Of a stretch of DNA of 64,000 nt, positions 61,198-64,000 are shown one piece after another; position 1 is the stretch's first letter; every line of letters begins with the position of its first letter. A program made the translations under genes and the position numbers. The notes under the pieces were generated by a model, which saw only the letters and a program-made list of their open reading frames with translations, made no database searches and was not told where the DNA came from. The stretch lies in the NCBI GenBank assembly GCA_963726105.1, contig CAVSBJ010000026.1, positions 186,001-250,000 of the forward strand, read 5' to 3'. The DNA comes from Roseiarcus sp963726105. Its GTDB lineage: Bacteria > Pseudomonadota > Alphaproteobacteria > Rhizobiales > Beijerinckiaceae.

Positions 61198-61659
61198 ATG
61201 AACAAGAACGTCGTCGATCCCGCTCAACCTTATCGCGGCCTGATCGCGGGCTATACCGATGCGATCCGCCAGAGCGATTTCAAGGCCAATATCGCGATCC
61301 TGTTCGTCGCCTTCATGATGGGGCCGGTGCTCGGCAATTATTCGCGATTTCCTCATTACCTGCCGATTCCCTTCGTGATGCTGCCATTCCTCGTCGTCTA
61401 CATCTGCCTGCTGGCGGTGCTCATTCCTCGCTACCCGAAGCGCGGCGGCAAGCATTTCATCGTCTCGCGCAATGCCACGGTCAGCGACTTCGCCCATGTC
61501 GTCGAGGCCGAGGACGAGCTTGAGCAACTGAAGCTCCGCTGCTCGGTGCTTTCCGAACTCCTGTGGTGGAAGACCCTTTACATTCGCATCAGTTTTTTTG
61601 TCGCGATGACGAGCATTGTCGCGAGCATGTTTCTGCTCGTCTACATCTGGTATGTTTAG
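61198..61659 (+). CDS. Three-helix membrane protein, PycTM-like (paralog 1)
   Basis: The 153-residue protein has YTDAIRQSDFKANIAILFVA (a D-x-K-A motif directly before helix 1, about residues 21-44), a second helix (PFVMLPFLVVYICLLAVLIP), a polar loop of about 55 residues and a third helix at the C-terminus (FFVAMTSIVASMFLLVYIWY). This is the architecture of the PycTM (DUF5706) effector family of the Pycsar defence system. The resemblance is by pattern only. The ATG at 61198 abuts GAGGG. The closest relative in the window is the next gene. No pyrimidine cyclase gene is nearby. Confidence 0.7.
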   Translation: MNKNVVDPAQPYRGLIAGYTDAIRQSDFKANIAILFVAFMMGPVLGNYSRFPHYLPIPFVMLPFLVVYICLLAVLIPRYPKRGGKHFIVSRNATVSDFAHVVEAEDELEQLKLRCSVLSELLWWKTLYIRISFFVAMTSIVASMFLLVYIWYV

Positions 61660-61749
61660 GCGGGCGCGCGCGATGAGCAATCCTCTGTTTTCGAGGCGCA
61701 ACGCTTCCACAATTGCCGCGGCTTCGCGCGTTGCTTGGCGTCTGTCGCG

Positions 61750-62211
61750 ATGTCGGTGATCTCGAAGGATCACGAAGCTCAGTTGCGCAACCTGATCGCC
61801 GGATACGGCGATTCCATTCGTCTGAGCGACATCAAGGCGAATATCGCGGTCCTTTTCGTCGCCATCATGATGGGGACGGTGCTGCAGTTCCGCGACCACT
61901 ACCCTCGCTACCTGAACGTTCCGGTGCTGCTCGCGCCGTTCATTGTCATCTTCTTCAATCTGCTGGCCTCGGTCTATCCGCGATTTCCCCGCGCGGGGCG
62001 AAAGCGATTCCCGATCTGGCGCCGTTCAGACCCGGACGATTTCGAGTTCATTGCCGATCCGGAGCTGGACGTCGAGGAACTGCCGGTTCGATGCGCCCTC
62101 TTGTCGCGGATTCTGTTCTGGAAGAACATAACTCTTCAGACAGCCTATCTCGTCTCGATGGGGACGCTCGCCGCCGCGGGGGTGCTTTTGTTCGCGAATT
62201 GGCGAGGATGA
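61750..62211 (+). CDS. Three-helix membrane protein, PycTM-like (paralog 2)
   Basis: This protein is also 153 residues and aligns with the preceding gene product end to end: LIAGYGDSIRLSDIKANIAV with the same D-x-K-A before helix 1, VPVLLAPFIVIFFNLLASVYPRFPR and a C-terminal helix after RILFWKNITLQTAYLVSMG. A TTG at 61735 would add 5 residues. The ATG at 61750 was preferred, although its ribosome site is weak. The two genes are tandem duplicates 90 bases apart that have diverged widely, so the duplication is old. Role as for paralog 1. Confidence 0.7.
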   Translation: MSVISKDHEAQLRNLIAGYGDSIRLSDIKANIAVLFVAIMMGTVLQFRDHYPRYLNVPVLLAPFIVIFFNLLASVYPRFPRAGRKRFPIWRRSDPDDFEFIADPELDVEELPVRCALLSRILFWKNITLQTAYLVSMGTLAAAGVLLFANWRG

Positions 62212-62249
62212 TCGCCGAGCATTCCGCGCGCCATGCCGCTGCACGATGA

Positions 62250-62630
62250 TCAATGCATCCGATTCCAGCCCATGCTTTCACACACGAGCCCCGCCATCAC
62301 ACAGCCTCGCGTGGTCATGTGCCTGTTGGCGACACGGACATTGATTGCGTAGTTCTGCCTGCGCTGCGGATCGTAGGCTTTTCCCGACCAGCGCCCGGCG
62401 CCCGCTGGCTTGACCTTGAGAATGAGCCGATCGCCGACCCTTTCTCCGGAAACGCCATGTCTGACCCATGTGTTGCGCGCACACACCGACGCGCCGCACG
62501 GCGCCACATGGATCCTGGTCTTGCCGTCGGCGCGCGCCCAGTCGCCGAGATATGGCGCCTGCGCGGCCAGCGCGACGCCGCTTGCGCCGATCATCATGAT
62601 TCCCGCCAATGCCGCCGACCTTCGTGACAT
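62250..62630 (-). CDS. DUF2147 family exported protein
   Basis: The 126-residue protein has a signal peptide (SAALAGIMMIGASGVALAAQ) and the DUF2147 pattern: LGDWARADGKTRIHVAPCGASVCA, then LKVKPAGAGRWSGKAYDPQRRQNYAI and a C-terminal RGCVMAGLVCESMGWNR with paired cysteines. The start at 62630 follows GGGAAG nine bases upstream. The frame runs upstream to 62660. DUF2147 proteins are small periplasmic proteins of unknown function. It is convergent with paralog 2 of the PycTM-like pair, with 38 bases between their stops. Confidence 0.88.
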   Translation of the reverse strand: MSRRSAALAGIMMIGASGVALAAQAPYLGDWARADGKTRIHVAPCGASVCARNTWVRHGVSGERVGDRLILKVKPAGAGRWSGKAYDPQRRQNYAINVRVANRHMTTRGCVMAGLVCESMGWNRMH

Positions 62631-62678
62631 GCGCTTAACTTCCCGATTGGCCGCGTTCACGGCGGTGTGATCAGCCGG

Positions 62679-62722
62679 CGCGCCACGATACGGATTCCGG
62701 TCTCGTCGCCGCGCGTTTTTTT
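62679..62722 (+). terminator. Possible intrinsic terminator between divergent genes
   Basis: CGCGC (62679-62683) plus ACGA can pair with TCGT plus GCGCG (62711-62715), imperfectly, and seven T follow at 62716-62722. No plus-strand gene ends nearby, since the previous one stops at 62211. It may therefore end an undetected short transcript, or be chance. Confidence 0.35.
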
Positions 62723-62900
62723 GCGGCTCGGCCTTGCAACGTTCGACGCGCGTTTCCGTTCAATGTTTGACGCTTCGAATCAATCGCTTTATCTCCTGGT
62801 CGAACAACGCCGCGCGGCGAGCGCGCGCCAATAGCAGACATTCGAACGAAATCGCTAGGGCCGGCGCCAAGCCCGACGGCTCGAAGGTGGGAGAGAAACG

Positions 62901-64000
62901 ATGCTCATGATCAAGGCGGCGCTGAGTGTAGTCCTCGCCTTCACCGCCGCGACGACCGCGGCGCTTGCCGAACCCAAGACGAACCTGCTCAGCCAATGGT
63001 CCGAGGGCTCGGACGCCGCGGCCATCGCCAAGCTTGGCGAGATGTTCACCGCCGCCGGCGGCAAGTGGGAGCAGACTTCGATCGCGGGCCATACCGCGAA
63101 CACTTTGGCCAAGCTTCGCGCCGACGTCGTCGCCGGCAACGCGCCACCCGCTGTTCAGCTCAAGGGTCCGGAGATCGCCGAGTGGAACGAAACGGGCAAG
63201 ACCGCCAACCTCGATCCGATCGCCAACGAGGAGGGGTGGGACAAGGTCGTCGCGCCTGAGCTCCTGCCGGTGATGAAGCCGACCGGCCACTGGGTCGCGG
63301 CGCCGATGAATATCCACCGCATCAACTGGATCTGGGGTTCGACCAAGGCCATGGACCAGGCCGGAATCAAGGGCCTGCCCAAGACCTGGGCGGAGTTCAA
63401 CGCCGACTGCGACAAGGCGGTCGCGGCGCATCTTATCTGCCTCGCCCATTTCAGCCAGGACTGGACCGACGCCACGACCTTCGAGGTCATCGTCTACGGA
63501 ATGGATCAGAGCCTGTTCAAGAAAGCTTTTGTCGAGGGCGACACCGCGGCGATGCGCTCGCCCGAAATGATCAAGGCGTTCGAACAGTACCGGCTGATGG
63601 TCTCGAAATATATGGATCCGGGCATTGCCGGCCGCGACTACGACAGCGCGACAGCCATGATCGCCAAGGGGAAGGCGGCGTTCATGATCATGGGCGACTG
63701 GCAGATCGGCATTTTCACCGCCGCCGGTCTCAAGCAAGGGACGGACTACCAATGCGCCCAGGCGCCGACGGACTGGGGCAAGCCGGGCTTCATCTTGAAT
63801 TCGGATTCCGTCGCCTTCTTCACGCAGACCGACCCGGACTATGTCGCTGGGCAGAAGCTGCTCGCCCATCTCATCATGTCGCCGAAGTTCCAGACCGTGT
63901 TCAATCAGGCCAAGGGCTCGATTCCCGCTCGGCTCGACATCGATCTCAAGGATTTCAACCCCTGCCAGCAGCAGTCGCAGAAGGACCTGCAAGCCTCGAT
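62901..64000 (+). CDS. Sugar ABC transporter substrate-binding protein (3' end outside window)
   Basis: From the ATG at 62901, behind GGGAGAGAAA, the frame is open to the edge of the window (366 residues visible). It starts with a signal peptide (IKAALSVVLAFTAATTAALA) and continues with TNLLSQWSEGSDAAAIAKLG, the start of the family 1 extracellular solute-binding fold, ending the visible part with FNPCQQQSQKDLQAS. IIMGDWQIGIF-like (FMIMGDWQIG) and GNAPPAVQLKGPEIAEW match glucose/mannose-type binding proteins. It would bind a sugar in the periplasm and deliver it to a permease, expected to be encoded beyond the edge. Confidence 0.93.
   Translation, partial: MLMIKAALSVVLAFTAATTAALAEPKTNLLSQWSEGSDAAAIAKLGEMFTAAGGKWEQTSIAGHTANTLAKLRADVVAGNAPPAVQLKGPEIAEWNETGKTANLDPIANEEGWDKVVAPELLPVMKPTGHWVAAPMNIHRINWIWGSTKAMDQAGIKGLPKTWAEFNADCDKAVAAHLICLAHFSQDWTDATTFEVIVYGMDQSLFKKAFVEGDTAAMRSPEMIKAFEQYRLMVSKYMDPGIAGRDYDSATAMIAKGKAAFMIMGDWQIGIFTAAGLKQGTDYQCAQAPTDWGKPGFILNSDSVAFFTQTDPDYVAGQKLLAHLIMSPKFQTVFNQAKGSIPARLDIDLKDFNPCQQQSQKDLQAS

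Noticed and set aside
58770..62211. cNMP-binding protein plus PycTM-like pair as a complete Pycsar-type system
   Set aside because: They are separated by a small gene and an MFS gene, and no cyclase is present, so there is no evidence that they belong together.
62760..63992. 410-residue minus-strand open frame at the right edge
   Set aside because: It lies opposite the sugar-binding protein, whose signal peptide, ribosome site and family motifs are clear. The antisense frame has shadow composition.

Overview
The window looks like chromosomal DNA from a high-GC alphaproteobacterium of the order Hyphomicrobiales. The gene set fits a Beijerinckiaceae or Methylocystaceae-like organism, but this is inferred from gene content and cannot be fixed to a genus. 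Evidence includes the rsmI-yraN-gshB group divergent from an LpoA-like lipoprotein gene, the yebC, grpE and glnD neighbourhood, PEP-CTERM proteins with the VPEPSTWAMML tail, and a B12-riboswitch-controlled CbtBA transporter.

Layout. 1-3.2 kb: end of an unknown gene, small hypothetical proteins, a GNAT acetyltransferase, an MgtC-like membrane protein and a His/Trp/Gly-rich secreted protein. 3.2-15.5 kb: housekeeping genes yebC, alkB, grpE, glnD, gshB, yraN and rsmI, an LpoA-like lipoprotein gene and an MFS transporter. Two toxin-antitoxin cassettes sit in this stretch: a DUF2384/RES pair at 9.4-10.7 kb and a DUF433/DUF5615 pair at 13.4-14.1 kb. Each lies at the 3' end of a host gene and is bounded by direct repeats that copy that 3' end. 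15.8-30.4 kb: a branched-chain amino acid type binding protein, acuI, tag, an HD hydrolase, a tyrosine phosphatase, an Ivy-like protein, nitroreductase and flavin reductase, a MocD/MocE-like hydroxylase with Rieske ferredoxin and an SDR, a DUF4239 protein, a second SDR, and a histidine phosphatase-cbtA-cbtB unit under a cobalamin riboswitch. A probable small RNA lies at 27.5 kb on the minus strand.

30.4-45 kb: a LysR regulator, a methyltransferase, mmsA, a multi-PAS hybrid histidine kinase, a decayed dehydrogenase/hydrolase fusion, a CitE-like lyase, and two PEP-CTERM genes, the first a glycine-rich gene broken by many frameshifts. 45-64 kb: a sugar isomerase-domain protein, pdxH, a DnaJ-like gene, an ECF sigma/anti-sigma pair, fabI, a class II DAHP synthase and an acyltransferase (each with one frameshift), a very large SIR2-type protein with a damaged N-terminus next to nadE, a cyclic-nucleotide-binding protein, an MFS transporter, a tandem pair of three-helix membrane proteins resembling Pycsar effectors, a DUF2147 protein, and the start of a sugar ABC binding protein running off the edge.

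The most notable features are the two repeat-bounded toxin-antitoxin cassettes. Next come the possible defence components (the SIR2 protein and the PycTM-like pair), a three-copy dispersed repeat, and the candidate small RNA. Single-base indels cluster between 41 and 57 kb and hit an expectedly essential gene, so part of the apparent gene decay there may be sequence error.
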